Shown here one piece after another: positions 18,547 to 27,191 of a stretch of 64,000 nt of DNA. The notes beneath the pieces are model-generated. The model saw nothing but the letters and a program-made list of their open reading frames with translations. It did not search any database and was not told where the DNA came from. Location: assembly GCF_014268885.2 (NCBI RefSeq), contig NZ_CP077095.1, forward strand, positions 5,517,001 to 5,581,000. Direction: 5' to 3'. The stretch's first letter is position 1; each line of letters starts with the position of its first letter. The stretch comes from Pseudomonas xantholysinigenes. Its GTDB lineage: Bacteria > Pseudomonadota > Gammaproteobacteria > Pseudomonadales > Pseudomonadaceae. Both the position numbers and the translations under genes were made by a program.

Positions 18547-19443
18547 ATGGCTAACTTCCAGGTCGACACCGAGCAACACGGCGAACTCAACTGCTGGCGC
18601 ATCACCAGCGACCACGCCGAACTACTGATCGCCCAGCAGGGCGCGCAGGTCCTCAGCTACCAGCGGATCGGCGAACCGCCGCTGCTGTGGCTGAGCGACC
18701 AGGCCATTTTCCGCCAGGGCAAGTCGGTGCGTGCCGGCGCTCCGGTGTGCTGGCCCTGGTTCGGCATCTTCGAGCGCAACCCCGATTCGGTCAAAGCCAT
18801 GTTCAAAGGTGGGCAAGCACCGGCCCACGGCCTGGTGCGCGGGCGCGACTGGCAGTTGCTGGGCGTCGAGGAGGCCGGCGACACCTTGCGCATCGAGTTC
18901 GCCCTACCCGAAGCCCTGGGCGATCTGCCGGGCTGGCCGCACGAAGTCGAACTCAAGCTCGTGGTGGAGTTGGGCCAACAACTGAAGCTGACCCTCACCA
19001 GCTATAACCTTGGCAACACCGATGTCACCCTGAGCCAGGCCCTGCACAGCTACTTTGCCGTGAGCGACGTGCGCCAGGTGCAGGTGGAAGGTGTGGATGG
19101 GTTGGCCTATATCGAAACCCTGGCCAACTGGGAGCAACGCCAGCAGCAGGGCAACCTGGGCTTCGCCGGCGAGACCGACCGCATCTACGTGAATGCCCCC
19201 GAGCGCCTGGCGATCGTCGATCCGCACTGGAACCGACGCATCACCTTGCAGGCTGGCGGCTCACGCACCGCGGTGATCTGGAACCCCTGGAGCGAGCGCG
19301 CCCGCGAACTGCCGGACATGGCCGACGATGGCTGGCAGCGCATGCTGTGCATCGAGACAGCGAATGTGCTGGATGATGTGGTGGTGCTCAAGCCTGGGGC
19401 GAGCCATGCGATGAGCGTGGCGATCGGTAGCGAAGCGCTCTGA
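18547..19443 (+). CDS. D-hexose-6-phosphate mutarotase (YeaD family)
   Basis: A 298-residue aldose 1-epimerase-like enzyme, expected to interconvert the anomers of glucose-6-phosphate. The catalytic His residues are in APAHGLVRGRDW (about 94) and ALHSYFAV (about 165), and the general-base Glu lies in CIETANV near the C-terminus. WNPWSERARELPDM is typical of YeaD. Cytoplasmic. The ATG at 18547 follows a purine-rich GAGACGAGCGCA. It may share a transcript with the thioesterase. A REP pair follows. Confidence 0.88.
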   Translation: MANFQVDTEQHGELNCWRITSDHAELLIAQQGAQVLSYQRIGEPPLLWLSDQAIFRQGKSVRAGAPVCWPWFGIFERNPDSVKAMFKGGQAPAHGLVRGRDWQLLGVEEAGDTLRIEFALPEALGDLPGWPHEVELKLVVELGQQLKLTLTSYNLGNTDVTLSQALHSYFAVSDVRQVQVEGVDGLAYIETLANWEQRQQQGNLGFAGETDRIYVNAPERLAIVDPHWNRRITLQAGGSRTAVIWNPWSERARELPDMADDGWQRMLCIETANVLDDVVVLKPGASHAMSVAIGSEAL

Positions 19444-19471
19444 TCTGAAGGTTTCAGGGTCAGGGCCGGCC

Positions 19472-19556
19472 CTTTCGCGGGCAAGCCCGCTCCCACAGGC
19501 ACTCCACTGTTCTCAAGGTCAGTGAAATGCCTGTGGGAGCGGGTTTACCCGCGAAG
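19472..19556. repeat. REP inverted pair
   Basis: REP copies in opposite orientation (19472-19499 and 19530-19556) between the convergent mutarotase and DUF3299 genes. Confidence 0.85.
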
Positions 19557-19573
19557 AGGCCGGCACAACCAAC

Positions 19574-20107
19574 TCAGAGGTCGGCGTCTTCCACCACCCT
19601 CACCTGCCCCGCCTCCAGCGCATACGCCGCATCCGCCAGGTCATTGCTGACCGTCTCCACCTTCAGCGTGCCGGTCACCCACAACGGCGTGTAGATGTCG
19701 TCGATCTTCAACCCTTTCGGATAACGCACCAGCACCAGCTGGTTCGGCGGCGGCGGCGGCACATGGATGCACGCCCCTGGGTACGGCACCAGGAAGAACA
19801 GTGTGCTGTTGCCCTTGGCATCGCTTTCCAGCGGCACCGGATAGCCGCCCAGGCGGATCTGCTTGCCGTTCATCGCGGCCACTGTCTTGGTCGAATACAT
19901 CACCGCCGGCAGGCCCTTGCTTTGCTTCAGGCCGCCCTTGGCGGTGAAGGTTCCTTGGGCTTCCGGGGAGTTGTGATCGATCTCGGGCATCTGCTCGAGG
20001 GCTTTCTGGTCCGACTTGGGCATCAGCTCCAGCCAGTCGGTCTCGGGCAGTTCGGCATGGGCCAGGGCACTGGCCAGCAGCAGGGGAACGAGGAATAACG
20101 CACGCAT
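19574..20107 (-). CDS. DUF3299 family exported protein
   Basis: A 177-residue protein with a signal peptide (about residues 1-19, MRALFLVPLLLASALAHA). The DUF3299 pattern is clear: QIRLGGYPVPLE, FFLVPYPGACIHVPPPPPNQ and YTPLWVTGTLKVE. Function unknown; members are periplasmic or membrane-attached. The start MRALFL (20107) opens the signal peptide; the frame extends 13 codons upstream without one. It lies 51 bases after the GlsB-like gene on the same strand. Confidence 0.82.
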   Translation of the reverse strand: MRALFLVPLLLASALAHAELPETDWLELMPKSDQKALEQMPEIDHNSPEAQGTFTAKGGLKQSKGLPAVMYSTKTVAAMNGKQIRLGGYPVPLESDAKGNSTLFFLVPYPGACIHVPPPPPNQLVLVRYPKGLKIDDIYTPLWVTGTLKVETVSNDLADAAYALEAGQVRVVEDADL

Positions 20108-20158
20108 GGGAATGCTCGGCAACTCGAGGATTGAATTGCCGGGCATTCTAGCCTGTGT

Positions 20159-20404
20159 TCAGTTCTTCTTGATGAAGCCGTAGATCACCAGGAGGATGAT
20201 CGCGCCCACCAGTGCGCCGAAGAAGCCCGCCGCCTGGCCTGCCTGGTAGATGCCAAGGGCTTGCCCGCCATAGGTGGCGGCCAGGGAGCCGGCAATGCCG
20301 AGGAGGATGGTCATGATCCAGCCCATGCTGTCGTCCCCCGGTTTCAGGAAACGCGCCAGCAGGCCAACGATCAGGCCGACGAAAATGGTTCCAATGATGC
20401 CCAT
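20159..20404 (-). CDS. GlsB/YeaQ/YmgE family small membrane protein
   Basis: An 81-residue inner-membrane protein with three Gly-rich hydrophobic segments (MGIIGTIFVGLIVGLLARF, GWIMTILLGIAGSLAATYGG, GFFGALVGAIILLVIYGFI). The RFLKPGDD and GWIMTILLGIAG motifs define the family, often induced by stress; function unknown. AGAGGG precedes the ATG at 20404. Confidence 0.9.
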   Translation of the reverse strand: MGIIGTIFVGLIVGLLARFLKPGDDSMGWIMTILLGIAGSLAATYGGQALGIYQAGQAAGFFGALVGAIILLVIYGFIKKN

Positions 20405-20422
20405 GGCAAACCCTCTGTGGTG

Positions 20423-20465
20423 AAAAATGCAACAAGCCAAAGCCTAGACAGCGCTTTGGCTTGTT
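20423..20465 (-). terminator. Intrinsic terminator after purK
   Basis: A 13-bp perfect stem (AACAAGCCAAAGC / GCTTTGGCTTGTT, 9-base loop), followed on the minus strand by GCATTTTTC. It ends the purEK transcript. Its left arm shares the first eight bases (AACAAGCC) with the hairpin in the purE leader at 22131-22164. Confidence 0.85.
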
Positions 20466-20501
20466 GCCATTTCAGAGCGGTGTTGCCCTGCAGAAGTTCG
20501 C

Positions 20502-21584
20502 TCAGCCGGCGATCAACGCCTCTACTTCGGCAATCTTGGCCTTGAGGGTGGCCATGTCGGCGCAACGCAGGGTGGCGTGGCCAACCTTGCGTCCGGCCTT
20601 GAAGGCCTTGCCGTAGTGATGCAGGTGGCAGTCATCGATGGCGACGACCTTGTCCACCGCCGGCACTTCGCCGATGAAGTTGAGCATGGCACTCTCGCCG
20701 ACCTTGGCGGTCGAGCCCAGCGGCAGGCCGGCCACGGCACGCAGGTGGTTCTCGAACTGGCTGCACTCGCTGCCTTCGATGGTCCAGTGCCCGGAGTTGT
20801 GCACGCGCGGGGCGATCTCGTTGGCCTTCAGGCCGCCGTCAACCTCGAAGAACTCGAACGCCATCACGCCGACATAGTCCAGCTTCTGCAACACCCGGCC
20901 GACATAGTCCTCGGCCAGGGCCTGCAGCGGATGCGCCTCGCTGGCCACCGACAGTTTCAGAATGCCGCTGTCGTGGGTGTTGTGCACCAGCGGGTAGAAA
21001 CGGGTTTCGCCATCGCGGGCACGCACGGCCACCAGCGAGACTTCACCGGTGAACGGCACGAAGCCTTCCAGCAGGCACGGCACGCTGCCCAGCTCGGCGA
21101 AGGTGTCGATCACGTCTTCAGGCTTGCGCAGGACCTTCTGGCCCTTGCCGTCATACCCCAGGGTGCGGGTCTTGAGCACGGCCGGCAGGCCGATGCTGGC
21201 CACGGCGGCGTCGAGGTCGGCCTGGGACAGGATGTCGGCGAAGGCCGGGGTCGGGATGCCCAGGTCGCGGAACATGCTCTTCTCGAACAGGCGGTCGCGG
21301 GCAATGCGCAGGGCCTCGGCGCTCGGGTAGACCGGCACGAACTGCGAGAGGAAGGCGACGGTCTCGGCCGGCACGCTCTCGAACTCGAAGGTCACCAGGT
21401 CGACTTCGTCGGCCAGTTGGCGCAGGTGATCCTGATCGCCGTAGTCGGCGCGCAGGTGCTCGCCCAACGGCGCGGCGCAAGCGTCCGGCGCCGGGTCGAG
21501 GAAGGCGAAGTTCATGCCCAGCGGGGTGCCCGCCAGGGCCAGCATGCGGCCCAGCTGGCCGCCACCGATTACACCGATCTTCAT
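20502..21584 (-). CDS. purK: 5-(carboxyamino)imidazole ribonucleotide synthase PurK
   Basis: A 360-residue ATP-grasp enzyme of purine synthesis that converts AIR, bicarbonate and ATP into N5-CAIR, the substrate of PurE. The N-terminus MKIGVIGGGQLGRMLA carries the Gly-rich fold. ATP-grasp segments follow, such as VLKTRTLGYDGKGQ near residue 140 and FEFFEVDGGLKANEIAPRVHNSGH near 250. Cytoplasmic. It starts 10 bases after the purE stop and ends at a strong terminator. Confidence 0.97.
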   Translation of the reverse strand: MKIGVIGGGQLGRMLALAGTPLGMNFAFLDPAPDACAAPLGEHLRADYGDQDHLRQLADEVDLVTFEFESVPAETVAFLSQFVPVYPSAEALRIARDRLFEKSMFRDLGIPTPAFADILSQADLDAAVASIGLPAVLKTRTLGYDGKGQKVLRKPEDVIDTFAELGSVPCLLEGFVPFTGEVSLVAVRARDGETRFYPLVHNTHDSGILKLSVASEAHPLQALAEDYVGRVLQKLDYVGVMAFEFFEVDGGLKANEIAPRVHNSGHWTIEGSECSQFENHLRAVAGLPLGSTAKVGESAMLNFIGEVPAVDKVVAIDDCHLHHYGKAFKAGRKVGHATLRCADMATLKAKIAEVEALIAG

Positions 21585-21594
21585 AGCGTCACCC

Positions 21595-22086
21595 TCAAGC
21601 CTGGCGCGGATCTGGATTGTCCAGCACGGTGTCGGTCTGCTCGGTGCGGAACTGCTTGAGCGCCGCATGGAACTGCGGGTACTTGGCGCCCAGGATGCTC
21701 GCCGACAGCAGCGCGGCATTGATCGCGCCGGCCTTGCCGATGGCCAGGGTAGCCACGGGGACACCCGCCGGCATCTGCACGATCGACAGCAGCGAGTCGA
21801 CGCCCGACAGCATCGACGACTGCACCGGCACGCCGAGCACCGGCAGGTGGGTCTTGGCGGCGCACATGCCTGGCAGGTGAGCGGCGCCACCGGCACCGGC
21901 GATGATCACCTCGATGCCGCGGCCCTCGGCCTCCTCGGCGTACTGGAACAGCAGGTCCGGCGTGCGGTGGGCGGACACCACCTTCACTTCGTAGGGAATG
22001 CCGAGTTTTTCCAGCATATCGGCGGTGTGGCTAAGGGTGGACCAATCGGACTTGGAGCCCATGATCACGCCAACCAGTGCACTCAT
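21595..22086 (-). CDS. purE: N5-CAIR mutase PurE
   Basis: A 163-residue enzyme converting N5-CAIR to CAIR in purine synthesis. The signatures are MGSKSDW near residue 9, SAHRTPD near 43 (with the catalytic His) and [11 protein letters not shown] near 70. The ATG at 22086 has AGAGG upstream. A structured leader of about 170 bases precedes it, including a hairpin with a T-run only 37 bases before the start. Confidence 0.97.
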   Translation of the reverse strand: MSALVGVIMGSKSDWSTLSHTADMLEKLGIPYEVKVVSAHRTPDLLFQYAEEAEGRGIEVIIAGAGGAAHLPGMCAAKTHLPVLGVPVQSSMLSGVDSLLSIVQMPAGVPVATLAIGKAGAINAALLSASILGAKYPQFHAALKQFRTEQTDTVLDNPDPRQA

Positions 22087-22123
22087 CGTCGAGCCTCTTC
22101 GCTTGTGCGCCCGCAGGCGCGTC

Positions 22124-22192
22124 AAAAAACAACAAGCCACGCGGGACGACCGGCGTGGCTTGTTTGCTGATCATGACCGGATCTATCCGGTC
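22124..22192 (-). promoter_or_regulatory. Structured leader of purE: palindrome plus terminator-like hairpin
   Basis: On the minus strand, a palindrome with 8-bp arms (GACCGGAT / ATCCGGTC, 22175-22192) is followed by a 12-bp stem (AACAAGCCACGC / GCGTGGCTTGTT, 22131-22164) and TTGTTTTTTG. The second hairpin is a good intrinsic terminator pointing toward purE. It may simply end the upstream lysR transcript, or attenuate purEK. A TATACT (22204-22209) upstream could be a -10 for a purE leader transcript. Confidence 0.6.
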
Positions 22193-22257
22193 GAGGGGCC
22201 GCGCAGTATAGCGTAACGAAGGGCGATCACGGCACCCCCGGCGACCAACTGTCGGCC

Positions 22258-23187
22258 TTATTTTTCGGGGGTTTGGCTGACTTTTGGGTCAACTGAACCG
22301 CCCTCCAGCTTGCGCCACAGCAAGCGCACGTTGGCCTTGCGCACCAGGGCGCAGCGGTACAGGCGAATCTCCAGGGGCACATGCCACTGGCTGGCGCCAC
22401 AGATCACCAGTTCGCCACGCTCCAGCTCGCCGCGCATCGACAGCTTCGGCACCCAGGCGATACCCATGCCTTCGAGGGCCATGCTCTTGAGACTGTCGGC
22501 CATGGCCGTTTCATAAACAGTGGTATAGCGCAGGTTGCGCTGGCGCAGCAGCAGGTTGACCGAACGGCCAAGGAAGGCGCCGGCACTGTAGGCCAAGAGC
22601 GGCACGCTGCCCTCGCCTTCCAGGTCGAACAACGGCTTGCCATCGGCGCCCACGGCGCACACCGGGAGCATTTCGGTGTTGCCCATATGTAAGGAGGGGA
22701 AGATTTCGGCGTCCATCTGCAGCGCCGCGTCCGGGTCGTAGAAGGCCAGCATCAGGTCACAGCCACCTTCGCGCAGAGCGTGCACGGCATCTCCGACGTT
22801 AGTCGCAACCAGGCGGGTGGCGATGTTCAGGCCATCGTTGCGCAGCTGCGCCACCCAACGGGGGAAAAAGCCCGAGGCCAGCGAGTGCGCCGCCGCCACC
22901 TGGATCACCTCACCCTGGCCACCTTCGAGGTGATGCAAGTGGCGAAGCACTTCGCTCAACTGGTCGACAACGGTGCGCGCGGTGACGAGAAACAGCTGCC
23001 CGGCTTCGGTCAACTCAATCGGGGTGCGGGAACGATTCACCAAGGTCAATCCCAGCGCCGCCTCCAGGCTGCGGATGCGCCGACTGAAGGCCGGTTGGGT
23101 GACGAAGCGGCGCTCGGCCGCCTGCGAAAAACTACGGGTGGAGGCCAGGGCACTGAAGTCTTCCAGCCACTTGCTTTCGAGGTTCAT
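22258..23187 (-). CDS. LysR-family regulator, HypT/YjiE-like
   Basis: A 309-residue LysR-type regulator. The N-terminal winged helix-turn-helix (about 6-65) contains SFSQAAERRFVTQPAFSRRI. The ligand domain (about 90-295) has AAAHSLASGFFP and FYDPDAALQ. The pattern, including the NLESKWLEDF opening, resembles E. coli HypT (YjiE), which responds to hypochlorite; no Met residues were checked one by one. It diverges from aspA with 181 bases between starts, so aspA is a possible target. The downstream gene on its strand is purE. Confidence 0.8.
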   Translation of the reverse strand: MNLESKWLEDFSALASTRSFSQAAERRFVTQPAFSRRIRSLEAALGLTLVNRSRTPIELTEAGQLFLVTARTVVDQLSEVLRHLHHLEGGQGEVIQVAAAHSLASGFFPRWVAQLRNDGLNIATRLVATNVGDAVHALREGGCDLMLAFYDPDAALQMDAEIFPSLHMGNTEMLPVCAVGADGKPLFDLEGEGSVPLLAYSAGAFLGRSVNLLLRQRNLRYTTVYETAMADSLKSMALEGMGIAWVPKLSMRGELERGELVICGASQWHVPLEIRLYRCALVRKANVRLLWRKLEGGSVDPKVSQTPEK

Positions 23188-23368
23188 CGACTACTCCGCA
23201 ACGCGTGCACCAAAATGGAACACGCTCGATTGTCAATCGGCGTCACATCAAACCGTATGCCGTTTGCGCATAGGTTAGCGTGCAACAGCATTGGCCGCAA
23301 AATCCGGGCAGCCCTAGGATTGGCGCCATTCCGGCAGGTGCCGGGTCAAAATCGAGATGATATCCATC

Positions 23369-24793
23369 ATGTCCTCCGCTGCATCGTTCCGCGTCGAAAA
23401 AGATCTGCTTGGTACCCTTGAAGTCCCTGCCGATGCCTACTACGGCATCCAGACCCTGCGCGCTGCCAACAACTTCCACCTCTCCGGCGTTCCGCTGTCG
23501 CACTACCCGAAACTGGTAGTCGGCCTGGCGATGGTCAAGCAGGCCGCTGCTGACGCCAACCGTGAGCTGGGGCACCTGAGCGATGCCAAGCACGCTGCCA
23601 TCAGCGCAGCCTGCGCCCGACTGATCAAGGGCGACTTCCACGATCAGTTCGTCGTGGACATGATTCAAGGCGGTGCTGGCACCTCCACCAACATGAACGC
23701 CAACGAAGTCATCGCCAACGTTGCGCTGGAGCACATGGGCCACCAGAAAGGTGAGTACCAGTACCTGCACCCGAACAACGACGTGAACATGGCGCAGTCG
23801 ACCAACGACGCCTACCCGACCGCGATCCGTCTGGGTCTGCTGCTGGGCCACGACGCCCTGCTGGCCAGCCTCGACAGCCTGATCCAGGCCTTCGCCGCCA
23901 AAGGCAAAGAGTTCGACCACGTCCTGAAGATGGGTCGCACCCAGCTGCAAGACGCCGTGCCCATGACCCTGGGCCAGGAATTCCGCGCCTTCGCCACCAC
24001 CATGACCGAAGACCTGCAGCGCCTGCGCTCGCTGGCTCCTGAGCTGCTGACCGAAATCAACCTGGGCGGCACTGCCATCGGTACCGGCATCAACGCCGAC
24101 CCGGGCTACCAGGCCCTGGCCGTGCAGCGCCTGGCGACCATCAGCGGCCAACCGCTGGTCCCGGCCGCCGACCTGATCGAAGCCACCTCCGACATGGGCG
24201 CCTTCGTGCTGTTCTCCGGCATGCTCAAGCGCACCGCGGTCAAGCTGTCGAAGATCTGCAACGACCTGCGCCTGCTGTCCAGCGGCCCGCGTACCGGCAT
24301 CAACGAGATCAACCTGCCGGCGCGCCAGCCAGGCAGCTCGATCATGCCAGGCAAGGTCAACCCGGTAATCCCGGAAGCCGTCAACCAAGTGGCCTTCGCC
24401 ATCATGGGCAACGACCTGGCCCTGACCGTCGCCGCCGAAGGTGGCCAACTGCAGCTGAACGTGATGGAACCGCTGATCGCCTACAAGATCTTCGACTCGA
24501 TCCGCCTGCTGCAACGCGCCATGGACATGCTGCGCGAGCACTGCATCGTCGGCATCACCGCCAACGAACAGCGCTGCCGTGAACTGGTCGAGCACTCGAT
24601 CGGCCTGGTCACCGCCCTGAACCCGTACATCGGCTACGAAAACGCCACCCGTATCGCCCGCGTCGCCCTGGAAACCGGCCGCGGCGTGCTGGAACTGGTG
24701 CGCGAGGAGAAGCTGCTGGACGAAGCGATGCTCAACGACATCCTGCGTCCGGAAAACATGATCGCTCCCCGTCTGGTACCGCTGAAGGCGTAA
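23369..24793 (+). CDS. aspA: Aspartate ammonia-lyase
   Basis: A 474-residue enzyme converting L-aspartate to fumarate and ammonia. The fumarase/aspartase signature GSSIMPGKVNPVIPE lies near residue 325, with the flexible active-site loop. DAYYGIQTLRA and TSTNMNANEV are the other conserved regions. The start MSSAAS (23369) is preferred over the ATG four codons earlier (23357), which would leave no room for a ribosome site; the evidence between them is not strong. A good terminator follows. No C4-dicarboxylate carrier lies next to it. Confidence 0.95.
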   Translation: MSSAASFRVEKDLLGTLEVPADAYYGIQTLRAANNFHLSGVPLSHYPKLVVGLAMVKQAAADANRELGHLSDAKHAAISAACARLIKGDFHDQFVVDMIQGGAGTSTNMNANEVIANVALEHMGHQKGEYQYLHPNNDVNMAQSTNDAYPTAIRLGLLLGHDALLASLDSLIQAFAAKGKEFDHVLKMGRTQLQDAVPMTLGQEFRAFATTMTEDLQRLRSLAPELLTEINLGGTAIGTGINADPGYQALAVQRLATISGQPLVPAADLIEATSDMGAFVLFSGMLKRTAVKLSKICNDLRLLSSGPRTGINEINLPARQPGSSIMPGKVNPVIPEAVNQVAFAIMGNDLALTVAAEGGQLQLNVMEPLIAYKIFDSIRLLQRAMDMLREHCIVGITANEQRCRELVEHSIGLVTALNPYIGYENATRIARVALETGRGVLELVREEKLLDEAMLNDILRPENMIAPRLVPLKA

Positions 24794-24850
24794 TCCGACG
24801 ATCGCAACACGTCTCACCAGGTCGAGGGACTAGACACCTCTCAACCTTTC

Positions 24851-24884
24851 AAGGGCCCGAGCGCACGCTCCGGGCCCTTTTTTT
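24851..24884 (+). terminator. Intrinsic terminator after aspA
   Basis: A stem AAGGGCCCG...CGGGCCCTT with an inner AGCG/CGCT pair and one bulged base, followed by seven T. Confidence 0.9.
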
Positions 24885-24972
24885 ATGTCTGCGCTTCAAG
24901 CCCTGCGCCATCCCTGTAGGAGCGGCATACAACTTGCTCGCTAAAGCTTCTCAGCCCAACGGGACGCCGAGC

Positions 24973-25965
24973 ATGCTGCACAGCCACCTCACCACCCTCA
25001 ACGCGGTTTCGCTGATCCTCCAGGTGTTCCAGGAGGCCGGCGTCGCTCCCCAGCAGATGCTCGCCGGCAGCGGTATAAGCCCGGCAGACCTGGGCCACGC
25101 CGATGCGCGCATCACCACCCAGCAGGAGCTGCAGGTGTGCGCCAATGCCGTGGCCCGCCGTGAGGACATAGGCCTGGAGCTGGGCCGGCGCATGCATGTG
25201 TCGTGCTACGGCATGCTCGGCTACGCCCTGCTCTCCAGTGCCACTTTGGGTGACGCCCTGCGCCTGGCGCTACGCTTTCCGGCACTGCTGGGAACAGTCT
25301 TCCAACTGCGCCTGGTGGACGATGGCCAGCGAATCTGGCTCAGCGCCAGCGAGCATTACGACGCACCGGGCCTGGCCGCGTTCAACGCCGAGTTCTGTCT
25401 GGGCTCGCTCAAGGTGATCTGCGACGACCTGCTGGGCCGTCCGCTGCCCTTGCTGGCGGCGCGCTTCGAACACTCTCGCCCCCATTATCACCCGCTCTAC
25501 GACGATGCTTTCCAATGCCCGTTGGGGTTTTCGGCGCAGGACAACGCGTTCGCCTTCGAGCGCCGTTGGCTGGACATGCCGCTGCCGTTAGCCGACCCGA
25601 TCACCCATAAGGCGATGAGCGAACGCTGCCGACGCCTGAACCTGGAGTTCACCGGACGCCAGGCCTGGCTGGGGCGGATTCGCCACCTGCTGCTCCAGCA
25701 ACTGGATGCGACGCCCGGGCTGGAGGGGTTGGCACGGCAGATGAACTGCTCGTCGCGCACGTTGCGGCGGCACCTGCAGGCGCTGGGCAGCAGTTATCAA
25801 CAGTTGCTGGACGAGCTGCGCTTCGAGCGGGCCAAGCAATTGCTGGCCGAGGACCAGATGCCGATCTACCGCATCGCCGAGACCCTGGGATTCAGCGAGA
25901 CCGCGAGCTTCCGCCATGCCTTCCAGCGTTGGAGCGGCGTGGCGCCCAGTCATTTTCGCGGGTAA
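24973..25965 (+). CDS. AraC-family regulator of the polyamine block (inferred)
   Basis: A 330-residue regulator. The N-terminal arabinose-binding-like domain (about 10-200) contains HVSCYGMLGYALLSSATLGDALRLA, typical of the OruR/ArgR-like group. The C-terminal AraC DNA-binding domain (about 235-330) shows MNCSSRTLRRHLQ and IYRIAETLGFSETASFRHAFQRWSGVAPSHFR. The ATG at 24973 was taken; an in-frame TTG at 24934 lies in REP-like sequence. The stop codon TAA (25963-25965) is inside a REP element, so the final residues are REP-coded. It precedes the acetylpolyamine amidohydrolase gene on the same strand and may control it. Confidence 0.85.
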   Translation: MLHSHLTTLNAVSLILQVFQEAGVAPQQMLAGSGISPADLGHADARITTQQELQVCANAVARREDIGLELGRRMHVSCYGMLGYALLSSATLGDALRLALRFPALLGTVFQLRLVDDGQRIWLSASEHYDAPGLAAFNAEFCLGSLKVICDDLLGRPLPLLAARFEHSRPHYHPLYDDAFQCPLGFSAQDNAFAFERRWLDMPLPLADPITHKAMSERCRRLNLEFTGRQAWLGRIRHLLLQQLDATPGLEGLARQMNCSSRTLRRHLQALGSSYQQLLDELRFERAKQLLAEDQMPIYRIAETLGFSETASFRHAFQRWSGVAPSHFRG

Positions 25966-26035
25966 ACCCGCTCCCACAGGTACAGCGCAAGCCTGAGATT
26001 TTGCGCAACCCTGTGGGAGCGGGCTTGCCCGCGAA
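25955..26035. repeat. REP inverted pair overlapping the AraC gene end
   Basis: Copies at 25955-25979 and 26011-26034, in opposite orientation. The first overlaps the last four codons and the stop of the AraC-family gene. Confidence 0.85.
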
Positions 26036-26148
26036 GGGGCCAGGCCGCACTTGGCCACATCGATCCCCTTTTGGCCGTTTGCATCGTTCTCCCCCACTTG
26101 GCCGCGCACCAGAATGGCCCCACGCCAGTGACTCCCGGAGAACAATAA

Positions 26149-27189
26149 ATGCTGACGATCTATTCCGATGACCACCGCCTGCACCACGGACGCTGCGAGC
26201 TGATCGATGGCAAGCTGATGCCGTGCTTCGAAATGCCCTCCCGTGCAGATCACGTTCTGCAACGCGTGCAGCAGCGCAACCTTGGCCCGGTGCAAGCCCC
26301 CAGCGACTTCGGCCGCGCGCCGCTGCAGCGCATCCACGGCGCCGACTACCTGGACTTCTTCGAAGGCGCCTGGGCACGCTGGGCAGCCCTCGGCCAGGAC
26401 GGCGACCTGCTGCCGTTCACCTGGCCGGCTCGCACCCTGCGAAAGGTCAAGCCCAGCGGTTTGCACGGCGAGCTCGGCTACTACAGCTTCGACGCCGGCG
26501 CGCCAATCACCGCCGGCACCTGGCAGGCCGCCTACAGCTCAGCGCAAGTGGCCCTGACCGCCCAGGCCGCGATCCAACAGGGCGCCCACTCGGCCTTCGC
26601 CCTGTGCCGCCCGCCAGGGCACCACGCCGCCGCCAACGTGATGGGCGGCTACTGCTACCTGAACAACGCCGCCATCGCCGCCCAGGCCTTCCTCGACCAG
26701 GGGCAGCGCAAGGTGGCGATCCTCGATGTCGATTACCACCACGGCAACGGCACGCAGGACATCTTCTACAGCCGCGACGATGTGTTCTTCGCCTCGATCC
26801 ACGGCGATCCACAGGACGAGTTTCCGTTTTTCCTGGGCTATGCCGACGAGGTCGGTGAAGGCGCGGGCGAAGGTTGCAACGTCAACTACCCCCTGCCCGC
26901 CGGCAGCGACTGGCGTGTCTGGAGCGCCGCACTGGAGGACGCCTGTCAACGCATCGCCGCCTATGACGCCGACGTGCTGGTGATCTCCCTGGGCGTGGAT
27001 ACCTTCAAGGACGACCCGATCTCCCAGTTCAAGCTGGACAGCCCCGACTACCTGGCCATGGGCGAGCGCATTGGCCGGCTCGGCAAGCCGACCCTGTTCG
27101 TGATGGAAGGTGGCTACGCCGTGGCGGAAATCGGCATCAACGCGGTCAACGTGCTGGAAGGCTTCCAACGTATCCAGCCAGGAGCCTGA
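26149..27189 (+). CDS. aphA: Acetylpolyamine amidohydrolase
   Basis: A 346-residue zinc-dependent deacetylase of the histone-deacetylase superfamily, which removes acetyl groups from acetylputrescine and related amines. The catalytic His pair is in CRPPGHHAAANV near residue 158. Zinc ligands are in LDVDYHHGNGTQ near 195 and in ISLGVDTFKDDP near 285. EGGYAV carries the region of the transition-state residue. CCGGAG lies 8 bases before the ATG. It is followed at 2 bases by a polyamine-binding protein gene, which supports the substrate assignment. Confidence 0.9.
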   Translation: MLTIYSDDHRLHHGRCELIDGKLMPCFEMPSRADHVLQRVQQRNLGPVQAPSDFGRAPLQRIHGADYLDFFEGAWARWAALGQDGDLLPFTWPARTLRKVKPSGLHGELGYYSFDAGAPITAGTWQAAYSSAQVALTAQAAIQQGAHSAFALCRPPGHHAAANVMGGYCYLNNAAIAAQAFLDQGQRKVAILDVDYHHGNGTQDIFYSRDDVFFASIHGDPQDEFPFFLGYADEVGEGAGEGCNVNYPLPAGSDWRVWSAALEDACQRIAAYDADVLVISLGVDTFKDDPISQFKLDSPDYLAMGERIGRLGKPTLFVMEGGYAVAEIGINAVNVLEGFQRIQPGA

Positions 27190-27191
27190 AC

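Noticed and set aside
23243..24817. A 524-codon minus-strand frame opposite aspA
   Set aside because: Shadow of aspA; composition is typical of antisense GC-rich frames.
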